The notes: generated by a model from the sequence alone, not told the origin. A stretch of DNA of 18,827 bases from Lachnospiraceae bacterium (GCA_003488965.1 DNJW01000105.1:1487-20313); one strand, 5' to 3'. Positions 8,223 through 17,030 are shown, numbered from the stretch's first letter. Made by a program: numbers and translations.

Positions 8223-9017
8223 CTACAGTTTTCCGGACTTCTCCACACATGCTCCGATTGCTTCCATAACAGCTGCCCGCATGCCCTTTTCTTCCAAAAC
8301 AGCGACTCCCTCTATTGTTGTTCCGCCCGGAGAGCAGACCATGTCCTTTAGTTCTCCCGGATGCATTCCGGTTTCCAGCACCATTTTCGCACTTCCAAGC
8401 ACTGCGCTGGCGGCGAACTCATAAGCCTGTTTTCTCGGCATTCCTGCTTTCACCGCACCATCCGCCATAGCCTCTATAAACAGAAAAACAAAGGCCGGGG
8501 AACTTCCACCCACCGCTCCCGCCGCATCCATCAGCCGTTCCGGAATTACCATGGCCTTCCCGAAGCTTTCCATTAATTTCAGGCAGAATTCCTCATCCTG
8601 CTTTTCCACTTTGGAGTTACTGCATACTGCCGTGCAGCCTGCCCCCACCAGAGCCGGGGTATTGGGCATACAGCGGATTAGTTTTATCTCTTTTCCGAAT
8701 CTGTCCTCTATCCATTGCAGGCTCTTTCCTGCTGCAATACTGATAATCAGCTTATCCTCCGTAATCACATCCTTGATTTCTTCTATCACTTCCTGAAAAA
8801 ACACAGGTTTTACAGCCAGCACTATGACATCCGCCTGTTTCGCCACATTCCTGTTACCGGCAAAAGTTTCGATATGAAACTCTTTTTTCATGCTATCCAT
8901 CGTTTTCTGTGTCTTTGCTGAACCTATAATATCCCCGGCTCCAACAATTTCTTTCTGCAGCATTCCCCCTATCATTGCCCTTGCCATATTTCCCAGTCCG
9001 ATAAATCCTATTTTCAT
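8223..9017 (-). CDS. proC: Pyrroline-5-carboxylate reductase
   Basis: Reduces 1-pyrroline-5-carboxylate to proline with NAD(P)H, the last step of proline synthesis. From the ATG at 9017 the protein is 264 residues: a Rossmann start MKIGFIGLGNMARAMIGGM, VIVLAVKPVFFQEV (64-77), the RCMPNTPALVGAG loop (115-127), and the C-terminal dimer and active-site region GGSSPAFVFLFIEAMADGAVKAG (170-192) and CSPGGTTIEGV (228-238). I chose 9017 because a GGAG site lies 8 bp upstream and the glycine-rich loop then begins at once. A longer frame back to 9122 adds 35 residues foreign to the family. No glutamate kinase genes (proA, proB) are adjacent. Confidence 0.96.
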   Translation of the reverse strand: MKIGFIGLGNMARAMIGGMLQKEIVGAGDIIGSAKTQKTMDSMKKEFHIETFAGNRNVAKQADVIVLAVKPVFFQEVIEEIKDVITEDKLIISIAAGKSLQWIEDRFGKEIKLIRCMPNTPALVGAGCTAVCSNSKVEKQDEEFCLKLMESFGKAMVIPERLMDAAGAVGGSSPAFVFLFIEAMADGAVKAGMPRKQAYEFAASAVLGSAKMVLETGMHPGELKDMVCSPGGTTIEGVAVLEEKGMRAAVMEAIGACVEKSGKL

Positions 9018-9043
9018 CCTCTGCTCTCCTTTTTTCACAGCAT

Positions 9044-9064
9044 TTAATAGGTAATTGCAAAACT
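9044..9064 (+). repeat. Partial relative of the dispersed repeat, upstream of proC
   Basis: These 21 bases match 17614-17634 at 18 positions: TTAATA, three differing bases, then AATTGCAAAACT. Similarity stops at both ends. It is probably a decayed copy of the repeat family at 65-103 and 17614-17660. Confidence 0.45.
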
Positions 9065-9167
9065 CTAAGTTGTGAGAATATTCTGACAATATATTCCCTG
9101 AAAACTCCAAAGTGCCAGACATTCCACCAAGCCCAATAGGACAAAATCATGTCGGCGATAGCGCCTC

Positions 9168-9971
9168 CTACATCCGTCTCTGTCTGGCCGCCTCAAACAT
9201 CAGCAGCGATGCTGCCACCGCCGCATTCAGCGATTCCACCTTCCCCGCCATCGGAATCTTCACCTTAGTGTCTGCCAGCGCAGCCGTCGCTTCCGTCAGC
9301 CCGTTCCCCTCGTTTCCAATCAGAAAAGCCGATGCCTTCCGATAATCGCATTGCTCATAACTTTTTTCCCCTGACAGATGGGCTGCCAATATTTCTGTCC
9401 CTGCATCCTTCATCCGGCCGATTGCCCGCTCCAAATCCTCTTCGTAGCAAAAAGGCACCCGATAAACAGACCCCATAGTCGCCCTGATTACCTTAGGATT
9501 ATAAATATCCGCCGTATCCCGGCTCATAATGATACCGTTTACTCCGGCGCCCTCCCCTGAACGGAGGATTGTCCCCAGATTACCGGGATCCTGAATATTT
9601 TCCAGCACGAGAAACAGCGGCGTTTTCTCCTGCTGCAGCATATCTTCCAGCATATAATGCTGCTGCCTTACCACGAACAAAATTCCCTGAGGCGCCTGGG
9701 TATCCGATATCTTTGCAAAAACTTCCTCCGACACCGTTTCGTAACCGCAGGACTCCAGCTTCTCTTTTATCTTTTTCCCATCCTCTCCCGGCAGTTCACA
9801 ATGCCCGGAAAAATTTTCCGAAATATATACTTCTTCCAGCTTCTCTTCCGGCGCTTCCAAAAACATTTTGATTCCCTCTGCCACAAAAACATCCTCTTTT
9901 TTTCTCAGTCCCGCACCCTTGTTCAGCTGAACGATTCTTTTCACCCTCTGGTTTGTCATGCTCGTTATCAT
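9168..9971 (-). CDS. TrmH/SpoU-family RNA 2'-O-methyltransferase
   Basis: Uses S-adenosylmethionine to methylate a ribose 2'-OH in rRNA or tRNA; the target cannot be told from sequence. The 267 residues have an N-terminal L30e-like substrate-binding part (about 1-105, with VFVAEGIKMFLEA), then the SpoU knot domain: ENIQDPGNLGTILRS (124-138, motif 1 with the conserved Asn and Arg), FLIGNEGNGL (216-225, motif 2) and PMAGKVESLNAAVAAS (240-255, motif 3). I place the start at 9971, where GGGG sits 6 bp upstream. An ATG 12 bp earlier has no ribosome site. About 150 bp separate it from proC, with no clear terminator between. Confidence 0.9.
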   Translation of the reverse strand: MITSMTNQRVKRIVQLNKGAGLRKKEDVFVAEGIKMFLEAPEEKLEEVYISENFSGHCELPGEDGKKIKEKLESCGYETVSEEVFAKISDTQAPQGILFVVRQQHYMLEDMLQQEKTPLFLVLENIQDPGNLGTILRSGEGAGVNGIIMSRDTADIYNPKVIRATMGSVYRVPFCYEEDLERAIGRMKDAGTEILAAHLSGEKSYEQCDYRKASAFLIGNEGNGLTEATAALADTKVKIPMAGKVESLNAAVAASLLMFEAARQRRM

Positions 9972-10110
9972 AACTTTCCCCATTTCTGCGCTGTTTTTGC
10001 AAAATTTTCAATCTTTTCCTTACAAATCGAGCAGGGGAAAACCTTCTCTACTGCCCGCTGCGCGCCCCATGTGTTGCCTTAGCGGCATATTTCCTCTGCA
10101 TGGAGCTGCA

Positions 10111-10147
10111 CATTTACAAACGGACCGGTACATTCCGCACCAGTCCG
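10111..10147 (-). terminator. Probable weak intrinsic terminator after pfkA
   Basis: Minus-strand CGGACTGGT pairs with ACCGGTCCG (9 bp, one T-G pair) around a 9-nt loop, followed by TTTGTAAATG. The T-run is short, so termination may be partial. It begins about 45 bp after the pfkA stop. Confidence 0.55.
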
Positions 10148-10191
10148 CTTTTATCAGCACCGCGCTGTTTTCTATTTCCCTTCGGCTCCGT

Positions 10192-11166
10192 CTACATCGC
10201 CAACGCCCGGCTTACTTCATATTGATACTCAGGAATATGTTTCTCCATAGCCAAAGCTTCTTCAATATCAAAATCCTGGAATTCCCCGTTCCGGTATCCT
10301 ACTACCCGGTTCGTCTTTCCCATGCAGAGAATATCCGTAGCATAAGCCCCCATAATGGATGCATAAAAACGGTCCTTACATGTAGGACTTCCGCCTCTTT
10401 GCATATAACCAAGGATAGTCGCCCTGGTCTCTATGCCGGTTGCCGCTTCAATTCTCCGTGCCATGGAGGTTGAATGTCCGATTCCTTCCGCATTAATAAT
10501 GATATGATGAGTCTTTCCCTTTTTCCTGTTACTGATAATGTTATTTATAATTCTCTGCTCGTTAAAATCATATTTTTCCGGAAGCAAAATATCTTCCGCA
10601 CCGTTTGCCACACCGCACCACAGAGCAATATAACCGGCATTCCTTCCCATTACTTCAATAATACTGCATCTCTCGTGGGAAGAAGAAGTATCCCTGACCT
10701 TATCGATTGCCTGCATTGCCGTATTAATTGCCGTATCAAAACCTATCGTGTAATCCGTACAAGATATGTCCAAGTCAATGGTTCCGGGAAGCCCTATGGT
10801 ATTGATTCCTTTCCTCGAAAGCGCCTGCGCTCCCCTGTAGGAACCGTCTCCTCCGATGACAACCAGACCTTCGATGCCATGTTTCATGCATACCCTTGCC
10901 CCTTTTTCCTGTCCTTCTTCGGTCTTGAATTCCATACAGCGCGCCGTTCCGAGAATGGTTCCGCCCCTCTGTATAATGTCCGATACGCTGCTTCTTTCCA
11001 GGTCTATGATTTCCTCATTTAAAAGTCCCTGATATCCTTTTTTAATCCCTTTTACCCTTACTCCTTTGGCAAGCGCCTGCCGCACAACCGCACGGATAGC
11101 CGCATTCATCCCCGGTGCATCGCCGCCGCTGGTTAATACTCCTATTGTCTTAATTTCGTCCGCCAT
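10192..11166 (-). CDS. pfkA: ATP-dependent 6-phosphofructokinase
   Basis: Phosphorylates fructose-6-phosphate with ATP, the committed step of glycolysis. The 324 residues match the short bacterial PfkA: LTSGGDAPGMNAAIR (11-25), VIGGDGSYRGAQ (103-114), the catalytic loop PGTIDLDI (127-134), FDTAINTAMQAIDKVRDT, EVMGRNAGYIAL (171-182), INAEGIGHS and GYMQRGGSPT. Gly-Asp-Gly at 106-108 and Gly128 before TID point to ATP rather than pyrophosphate as donor. Unusual for the general family, the TIDND catalytic loop reads TIDLD, with Leu132 (codon TTG at 10771-10773) in place of Asn; the catalytic Asp131 is kept. The gene has its own strong promoter (11279-11307), although it follows dnaE in the common Bacillota order. 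Confidence 0.96.
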   Translation of the reverse strand: MADEIKTIGVLTSGGDAPGMNAAIRAVVRQALAKGVRVKGIKKGYQGLLNEEIIDLERSSVSDIIQRGGTILGTARCMEFKTEEGQEKGARVCMKHGIEGLVVIGGDGSYRGAQALSRKGINTIGLPGTIDLDISCTDYTIGFDTAINTAMQAIDKVRDTSSSHERCSIIEVMGRNAGYIALWCGVANGAEDILLPEKYDFNEQRIINNIISNRKKGKTHHIIINAEGIGHSTSMARRIEAATGIETRATILGYMQRGGSPTCKDRFYASIMGAYATDILCMGKTNRVVGYRNGEFQDFDIEEALAMEKHIPEYQYEVSRALAM

Positions 11167-11278
11167 GCCTACACCTCTCCTATTTATTCGTCAGATGCCT
11201 ACTATACTTGCTGCATTGCCGATATGCCCCAGCATTCAGTCTTCTCCTTCACCGCCGCAAACCATATGCAGCATCTTT

Positions 11279-11307
11279 ATTTTACCTTGTTTCCTCCTTG
11301 TTTTCAA
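11279..11307 (-). promoter_or_regulatory. Sigma-A promoter for pfkA
   Basis: Minus-strand TTGAAA, 17-bp spacer, TAAAAT, each five of six consensus, just after the dnaE stop. It predicts a transcript start near 11271 and a leader of about 105 nt before pfkA. Confidence 0.8.
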
Positions 11308-11319
11308 TATCTTTTTTGC

Positions 11320-14300
11320 TTATGTCACTTTCACATTTTCTTCCCCGTACAAAGCGGCCAGTTCCTCCACCAGTTCCTGGTCCGCCTTTACATTTCTGTT
11401 GGGCGGCAGGTTTTTCAGCGCTCTCGGATTCTCCACATAAATACATACACCGTCCCGTCCGTCCGATTCCGCCAGACGGGCTAACAGCTCTTTTTCTGCT
11501 TTCTCATAGGCATCTTTGGTAGGAAACTTAATCCACAGCTTCTTATGAATTTCATCAAATCCGGTCACTTTTTCACAAATCAGTTTTCCGTCCTTCTCCT
11601 CTTCCACAGATACACGGCCCTTCACAAATATTTTGTTGTCCTCCATCAGCTTCGCCGAATTTTTCTCATAATCCCTGGGAAATACGATAACCTCCACCGT
11701 CCCCACCAAATCTTCCAGCTGAAGAAACGCCATCACCTTGTCATTCTTCGTATATTTTATCTTTTTGTCCGCTATGATGCCTCCAACCGTAACGCTTTCC
11801 CCATCCTTCACAGAGGTTTCTCCCGTCTCCTCATCCAAAAGAAAGTCCGCCGTCGTATTGGTGATATTCCTCTTCCATATCTGGGCATACTCTTCCAACG
11901 GATGCCCGCTGATATAAATGCCGAGCACCTCCTTTTCAAAAGCAAGACGCATTTCCTTTGAATATTCCCCTACCTCCGGCATCCTGATTTCATAATCCCC
12001 CTTATCCTCTTCAGAAGCGATATCAAAAAGGGACAGCTGCCCCGCCATATTATTCTTTTTATCCTGCAGTATGCTGTCCATAATCTGCACATAAACGCTC
12101 ATGTACTGTTTCCGCGTACCCCCAAGGCTGTCCAATGCTCCCGCCTTAATGAAATTTTCCACAACCCGCTTATTAATTTCCTTATCGGCAATACGTGTGA
12201 TGAAATCCTTTAAGTTCTTATATTCTCCCCGTTCTTCTCTTTCCTTCACCAGCGCTTCAATCACCGGATACCCTATGCTTTTAATTGCTGTCAGGGCATA
12301 ACGGATTCCTCCTTCGGTTACCGAAAAACCGGCAAATCCTGCATTGATATCCGGTGGCAGTATGGCAATCCCCATACTCCGGCAGGTCACGATATATTCC
12401 GAAACTTTTCTCGGAAAATCGATTACAGAAGTAAGCAGCGCCGCCATAAATTCCACAGGATAATAATATTTCAGGTAAGCTGTCTGATAAGCAACTACCG
12501 CATAGCAGGCGGCATGGGACTTGTTAAAAGCATACTTGGCAAAATCCATCATATCCGCATAAATCTGTCTCGCCACATTCTCGCTGATACCCTTTGCCAC
12601 ACAGCCCGGCACCCCCTCTTCCTTATTTCCATATATGAAATTATCCCGCTCTTTTTCCATCACCGACTGCTTTTTCTTGCTCATGGCACGGCGCACCAAA
12701 TCACTGCGTCCCAGCGTATAGCCGCCCAAATCCCTTACAATCTGCATGACCTGTTCCTGATAAACGATACAGCCGTAAGTAGAGGACAAAATAGGCTCCA
12801 GCTGCGGACAAGAATAGGTAATCTCTTTATGGCTGTTCTTTCCTTTTATATACTTAGGTATAAAATCCATGGGGCCCGGCCGGTATAACGAAATTCCGGC
12901 AATGATATCCTCCAGACTCTGGGGTTTCAGCTCTTTCATGAAATTTTTCATGCCTCCGCTTTCCAGCTGGAACACGCCGTCCGTACGCCCCGTACCGATG
13001 GATGCCAGTACCGCCTTGTCATCATAATCAATATGTTCCATATCCAGACGGATTCCCTTATTTTTTTCTACGTACTGCACCGCGTTCTGAATTACTGTCA
13101 GTGTACGCAGGCCAAGAAAATCCATTTTTAACAGCCCCAGTTCTTCAATCGTAGTCATAGTGAACTGGGTTGTAATAGAACCATCGCTTCCCCTTGACAG
13201 AGGCACAAATTCCTCCGCCGGCTTGCTGCAGATAACAACTCCTGCGGCATGCATTGATGTATGTCTCGGCAGTCCCTCCAAACGCTTGCTCATATCAATC
13301 AGATTTTTCACCTGCTCATCGGTTTCATACATTTTTCTAAATTCCGGATTGGCGCTCAACGCCCTGTCTATGGTGACATTCAGTTCATTGGGAACCATCT
13401 TGGCAATGGAATCCACATAAGCATAGGGCAAATCCATCACACGCCCTACATCACGGATAACTCCTTTCGCCGCCATGGTACCGAAAGTTACAATCTGCAC
13501 CACCTTATCCGCGCCGTATTTCCTTCCCACATAATCAATGACCTCCTGCCTTCTTTCAAAGCAGAAATCAATATCGATATCCGGCATGGATACACGTTCC
13601 GGATTCAAAAACCGTTCAAACAGCAGATTATATTTAATCGGGTCGATATCGGTAATTTTCAGGCAATAGGATACTATGCTTCCCGCCGCAGAGCCCCGCC
13701 CCGGCCCTACCATAATATCATTCATCTTCGCATAGTTAATAAAATCCCATACAATCAGAAAGTAATCCACATATCCCATACTGCGGATGACATCCAGTTC
13801 ATATTCCAGACGCTCTATCAGGCTCTGTCCGTCCTTCTCCTCCGAAGCCGTTCCTTCCTTTGTCCCGCTTTCTTCCCCCTGTTCCGGCAGCCGCCAAATT
13901 CCATACCGCTCATGCAGGCCGTCATTGCACAGCTTATTCAGGTAAGTCCAGGAATCATACCCCTCCGGCACTTCAAAATGGGGCAGCTTTGTCACCCCAA
14001 ACTCAATCTCTACATGACAGCGGTCCGCAATTCTCTGGGTATTCTCCACGGCTTCCCAGGCATACGGGAACAATCCCTTCATTTCCTCTTCGCTTTTGAC
14101 ATAATACTGCCCGCCCACATAACGCATCCTATCCTCATCCGACAGCTTTTTGGCCGTCTGGATGCAAAGCAGCACATCGTGGGACTTTTCATCCTCCGCA
14201 TAGGTATAATGCACATCGTTGGTAACCACAAGCGGAATATCCAGCTCCTTGCTCATTTTCAAAAGAGCGGCATTCACTGTTTTCTGCTCAGGAATGCCAT

Positions 14301-14832
14301 GGTCCTGCATCTCAAGAAAATAATTCCCCTTACCGAAACATGCTTCATATTTTAATGCTGCTTTTTCTGCCTCATCTATCAGGCCTTTCACAATATACCG
14401 CTGCACTTCTCCTGCCAGGCAGGCGGAAAGGGCAATAATCCCTTCATGGAATTCATTCAGCACTTCCATATCCACCCGGGGCTTATAATAATATCCTTCC
14501 GTAAAACCCCGGCTGACAATTTTCATCAGATTGGCATAACCCATATTATTTTCCGCCAAAAGCACCAGATGATAATATCTGTCCTCCCCGCCGATCAATT
14601 CCTTGTCAAAACGTGAATTGGGCGCCACATATACTTCACAGCCCATAATCGGATTTATTCCCGCCGCCTTTGCCTCTTTATAGAATTCAATCACTCCGTA
14701 CATAACGCCGTGGTCCGTAATTGCCGCACTGTCCATGCCCAATTCCTTCACCCGTTTTACATACTCTTTAATCTTATTGGAACCGTCCAGCAGACTATAT
14801 TCTGTATGGACATGTAAATGGGTAAATGCCAT
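11320..14832 (-). CDS. dnaE: DNA polymerase III alpha subunit, DnaE type
   Basis: A C-family replicative polymerase; in Bacillota DnaE works with PolC. From the start at 14832 the protein is 1170 residues, normal for DnaE. Visible parts are the PHP domain (1 to about 270, THLHVHTEYSLLDGS and ITDHGVMYG), the palm with GPGRGSAAGS (376-385) and the metal-binding PDIDIDFCFERR (417-428), the thumb and fingers with PRHTSMHAAGVVI and LYRPGPMDFIPKYI, a helix-hairpin-helix region, and an OB fold (about 1005-1085, VTVGGIIADKKIKYTKNDKVMAF). A hydrophilic, low-complexity Glu/Gly/Ser linker lies at about 316-338. The start is set by GGAG 8 bp upstream and by the invariant PHP opening; the open frame running back to 14997 covers the leader and is not conserved protein. 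Confidence 0.97.
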   Translation of the reverse strand: MAFTHLHVHTEYSLLDGSNKIKEYVKRVKELGMDSAAITDHGVMYGVIEFYKEAKAAGINPIMGCEVYVAPNSRFDKELIGGEDRYYHLVLLAENNMGYANLMKIVSRGFTEGYYYKPRVDMEVLNEFHEGIIALSACLAGEVQRYIVKGLIDEAEKAALKYEACFGKGNYFLEMQDHGIPEQKTVNAALLKMSKELDIPLVVTNDVHYTYAEDEKSHDVLLCIQTAKKLSDEDRMRYVGGQYYVKSEEEMKGLFPYAWEAVENTQRIADRCHVEIEFGVTKLPHFEVPEGYDSWTYLNKLCNDGLHERYGIWRLPEQGEESGTKEGTASEEKDGQSLIERLEYELDVIRSMGYVDYFLIVWDFINYAKMNDIMVGPGRGSAAGSIVSYCLKITDIDPIKYNLLFERFLNPERVSMPDIDIDFCFERRQEVIDYVGRKYGADKVVQIVTFGTMAAKGVIRDVGRVMDLPYAYVDSIAKMVPNELNVTIDRALSANPEFRKMYETDEQVKNLIDMSKRLEGLPRHTSMHAAGVVICSKPAEEFVPLSRGSDGSITTQFTMTTIEELGLLKMDFLGLRTLTVIQNAVQYVEKNKGIRLDMEHIDYDDKAVLASIGTGRTDGVFQLESGGMKNFMKELKPQSLEDIIAGISLYRPGPMDFIPKYIKGKNSHKEITYSCPQLEPILSSTYGCIVYQEQVMQIVRDLGGYTLGRSDLVRRAMSKKKQSVMEKERDNFIYGNKEEGVPGCVAKGISENVARQIYADMMDFAKYAFNKSHAACYAVVAYQTAYLKYYYPVEFMAALLTSVIDFPRKVSEYIVTCRSMGIAILPPDINAGFAGFSVTEGGIRYALTAIKSIGYPVIEALVKEREERGEYKNLKDFITRIADKEINKRVVENFIKAGALDSLGGTRKQYMSVYVQIMDSILQDKKNNMAGQLSLFDIASEEDKGDYEIRMPEVGEYSKEMRLAFEKEVLGIYISGHPLEEYAQIWKRNITNTTADFLLDEETGETSVKDGESVTVGGIIADKKIKYTKNDKVMAFLQLEDLVGTVEVIVFPRDYEKNSAKLMEDNKIFVKGRVSVEEEKDGKLICEKVTGFDEIHKKLWIKFPTKDAYEKAEKELLARLAESDGRDGVCIYVENPRALKNLPPNRNVKADQELVEELAALYGEENVKVT

Positions 14833-14893
14833 AATCCTTGCTCCTTGCTTTCTCTTGCGTTTTGCTGCTTCTGCTTCCTGCAGCAATTCATGC

Positions 14894-14920
14894 TGTATTG
14901 ATTTCAGATACATAGGACAT
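14894..14920 (-). repeat. 27-bp sequence in the dnaE leader shared, inverted, with the glmS leader
   Basis: The minus strand here matches the plus strand at 17300-17326 at 26 of 27 bases (from ATGTCCTATG to CAATACA). A weaker likeness extends outward on both sides, including a GTCCCTC about 30 bases away. Chance is an unlikely explanation at this length. Confidence 0.75.
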
Positions 14921-15001
14921 GCTTTCCGCTGTCTTGTATCTCCCTTTCGTCCCTCGGATCCTCCGGTCAGAGCCTCAGCCCCATACGGAGAATGCATTTC
15001 A

Positions 15002-15108
15002 AATCAAAAACCCCGCTGCAAGCAACGGGGTCTTTGACCCTCGCGGCAGTCGCCAAATATCCACACAGGCGTGGCTGCTTGGCTCGTTGCCCGCGGGAAT
15101 CAAAAACC
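15002..15108 (-). repeat. Structured intergenic element bounded by 11-bp direct repeats, after glmS
   Basis: AATCAAAAACC occurs exactly at 15002-15012 and 15098-15108. Between them the minus strand folds well. CCCGCGG pairs with CCGCGAGGG around an inner GCCAA/TTGGC stem that encloses a CCAC/GTGG hairpin (15038-15097). A GGGTC-AAA-GACCC hairpin (15028-15040) follows, overlapping the terminator stem. The layout resembles dispersed Clostridia intergenic elements, but I cannot verify a family. The 11-bp repeats could be a target duplication or two copies of the T-run. Confidence 0.55.
15006..15030 (-). terminator. Intrinsic terminator for glmS
   Basis: Minus-strand CCCCGTTG pairs with CAGCGGGG (8 bp, one G-T) around a CTTG loop, followed directly by TTTTTGATTTG. 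It lies about 80 bp after the glmS stop and separates glmS from dnaE. Confidence 0.85.
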
Positions 15109-15112
15109 GTCT

Positions 15113-16933
15113 TTATTCCACGGTAACTACCTTTGCCAGATTCCTCGGCTTATCCACATCCAATCCCTTATCAAGAGATACATAATAAGCCAGTAACTGC
15201 AGAGCCGCCGAAGCAGGCATCACCATAAACCCGTCCTCCATCGCAGGCAGCTTAAAAATGCTGTCCCAGACCGCTTCCCTTTCAAGGCTGAATGTTTCCT
15301 TCATAAACAGTATAACCCCTGCGCCTCTGGACTGCACCTCTTTTATATTAGAAAATTCTTTGGACTGCACCTTGCTTTGAGTTACTACCGCTACTACCGG
15401 GGTATCTTCCGTAATAAGGGCAATGGTTCCGTGTTTCAGTTCACCGGATGCATAAGCCTCCGAATGAATATAGGAAATTTCTTTCAACTTCAGAGAACCC
15501 TCCAGCAGAATGGAATAGTCCAGCCCCCTGCCTATCATAAACACATCCCTGGCATTTAGAATAGAACGGGCAATATAATGGATTTCTTCTCTTCTGTCCA
15601 ATACCTGCTGCATCACATCCGGCACTCTTGTCAGTTCCTTTGCAAATTCCCTGGCTTCCTTCTCTCCGAAGCTTCCTCTGATGTATGCCATCCGTCCAAT
15701 CAGAAGATAAAGCACTGCCAGCTGGGTAGTATATGCTTTTGTGCTGGCAACCGCAATTTCCGGTCCGGCATTGGTATAAATCACATAATCGCTGACACGG
15801 GCTACAGATGCACCTCTCACGTTTACCACTGCCAAGGTTCTGGCACCGTTTTTCTTTGCATGTTTTACCGCTTCCAGCGTATCTATCGTTTCCCCGGACT
15901 GGGAAATCGCTATCACCAGCGTTTCCTCATCCACAATGGCATCCGAATACATAAACTCGCTGGCCAGCTCCACATCCATATGGATACGCACCAGTGACTG
16001 CATCAGCGCTTTTCCCACCAGCCCCGCATGCATTGCCGTCCCGCATGCCACCAGGCATATTCTTTTACATTCCAGAAGCAGGCTGTCGGGAATACCGTCT
16101 GCGCTCAAATCCGGAATCCCTTCACGGATTCTGGGCATAATGGTTTCCTTAATTACCTGAGGCTGCTCCATAATTTCTTTTTCCATATAAAAAGGATAAC
16201 CGCCTTTGCTGCTTCTGTCCACATCCCAGTTCACCGTCAGCCATTCCGGTGCCGCTGCCTCTCCTGACATATCATATAGCTCTATGTCTTCTTTTTTCAG
16301 CACCGCCACATAAAATTCCGGCAGCACAAAATACTCCTTTGCATACTGCCCCAGCACCGTCACATCGGAAGCCAGCATACTTCCCTCCCTGGCCCGGGCA
16401 ATCACAATAGGACTTACATTACGCACCGCAAAAATAACCCCCGGAATATCCTCAAACAGAATACTCAATGCAAAAGTTCCTTTCAGCTTCAGAACCGCCT
16501 TGCGTATAGCTGCCAAAGGGTCTCCGTTATAGAAATGAGCCAATACTGCCGCCGCCACCTCGCTGTCCGTCTGCGACTGCAGTCTGTCTTCCAAATGATA
16601 TCTCCTGATTAAATCCCTGTAATTTTCTATAATCCCGTTATGAACCACCGCAACATTTTCAAATTTATGGGGATGGGCATTGGCATCACTGACCCCTCCA
16701 TGGGTTGCCCACCTCGTATGCCCGATACCGCATGTACCACGGCTCCTTTTCCCCTGGCACAGAGAACGCAAATCCTTTACCCGTCCCGCACACTTACGTA
16801 CTTCTATGCCGCCGTCCGCCTCGCACACCGCAATACCGGCACTGTCATATCCCCTGTATTCCAGAACCTCCAACGCATCTACTATAATATTTTCCGCCTC
16901 TTCCGCTCCTGTATAACCAATAATTCCACACAT
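15113..16933 (-). CDS. glmS: Glutamine--fructose-6-phosphate aminotransferase (isomerizing)
   Basis: Makes glucosamine-6-phosphate from fructose-6-phosphate and glutamine, the entry to peptidoglycan amino sugars. The 606 residues begin MCGIIGYTG, with Cys2 the glutaminase nucleophile. The glutaminase domain (2 to about 230) contains EYRGYDSAG, GHTRWATHGG (71-80) and HNGIIENY (98-105). Two SIS sugar-isomerase domains follow (about 285-420 and 455-590), with CGTAMHAGLVGK, ISQSGETIDTLEA, GRGLDYSILLEGSLKLKEISYIHSEAY and the C-terminal PRNLAKVVTVE. The start at 16933 is fixed by Cys2 and a GAGG site 7 bp upstream. Expression should be controlled by the ribozyme at 17113-17257; two tandem mini-ORF units lie between ribozyme and gene. 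Confidence 0.98.
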   Translation of the reverse strand: MCGIIGYTGAEEAENIIVDALEVLEYRGYDSAGIAVCEADGGIEVRKCAGRVKDLRSLCQGKRSRGTCGIGHTRWATHGGVSDANAHPHKFENVAVVHNGIIENYRDLIRRYHLEDRLQSQTDSEVAAAVLAHFYNGDPLAAIRKAVLKLKGTFALSILFEDIPGVIFAVRNVSPIVIARAREGSMLASDVTVLGQYAKEYFVLPEFYVAVLKKEDIELYDMSGEAAAPEWLTVNWDVDRSSKGGYPFYMEKEIMEQPQVIKETIMPRIREGIPDLSADGIPDSLLLECKRICLVACGTAMHAGLVGKALMQSLVRIHMDVELASEFMYSDAIVDEETLVIAISQSGETIDTLEAVKHAKKNGARTLAVVNVRGASVARVSDYVIYTNAGPEIAVASTKAYTTQLAVLYLLIGRMAYIRGSFGEKEAREFAKELTRVPDVMQQVLDRREEIHYIARSILNARDVFMIGRGLDYSILLEGSLKLKEISYIHSEAYASGELKHGTIALITEDTPVVAVVTQSKVQSKEFSNIKEVQSRGAGVILFMKETFSLEREAVWDSIFKLPAMEDGFMVMPASAALQLLAYYVSLDKGLDVDKPRNLAKVVTVE

Positions 16934-16965
16934 ATATCTTCCTCATCTTTCTATCTTCATATATA

Positions 16966-17013
16966 TTATATGTCACCAATTTCTGTAAGGAAATTGATGA
17001 CCTGCGGGCGCAT
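16966..17013 (-). CDS. Candidate 15-aa leader peptide, glmS-proximal copy
   Basis: Reads MRPQVINFLTEIGDI, then TAA. The ribosome site AAGGGAG lies 7 bp before the ATG, an ideal distance. It encodes the same peptide as the upstream copy; the only change within the ORF is ACA for ACG, both Thr, and it breaks one pair of the 13-bp hairpin. The next start downstream is glmS, 33 bp after the stop. No match to a known peptide comes to mind. Alternatively the ORF is incidental to a conserved RNA hairpin; expression cannot be judged from sequence. Confidence 0.4.
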   Translation of the reverse strand: MRPQVINFLTEIGDI

Positions 17014-17030
17014 CAGCGCACTCCCTTATT

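Noticed and set aside
9018..9122. In-frame 35-residue extension of ProC
   Set aside because: The Rossmann glycine loop should begin at the N-terminus, and a ribosome site precedes 9017; the extension runs through a decayed repeat.
13261..14355. 364-codon plus-strand ORF antisense to dnaE
   Set aside because: It lies wholly within dnaE, opposite strand, with no family likeness and a composition expected from the reverse complement of a conserved gene.
14833..14997. In-frame 55-residue N-terminal extension of DnaE
   Set aside because: The invariant PHP opening and a well-spaced GGAG support the start at 14832; the extension covers leader DNA including the repeated 27-mer.
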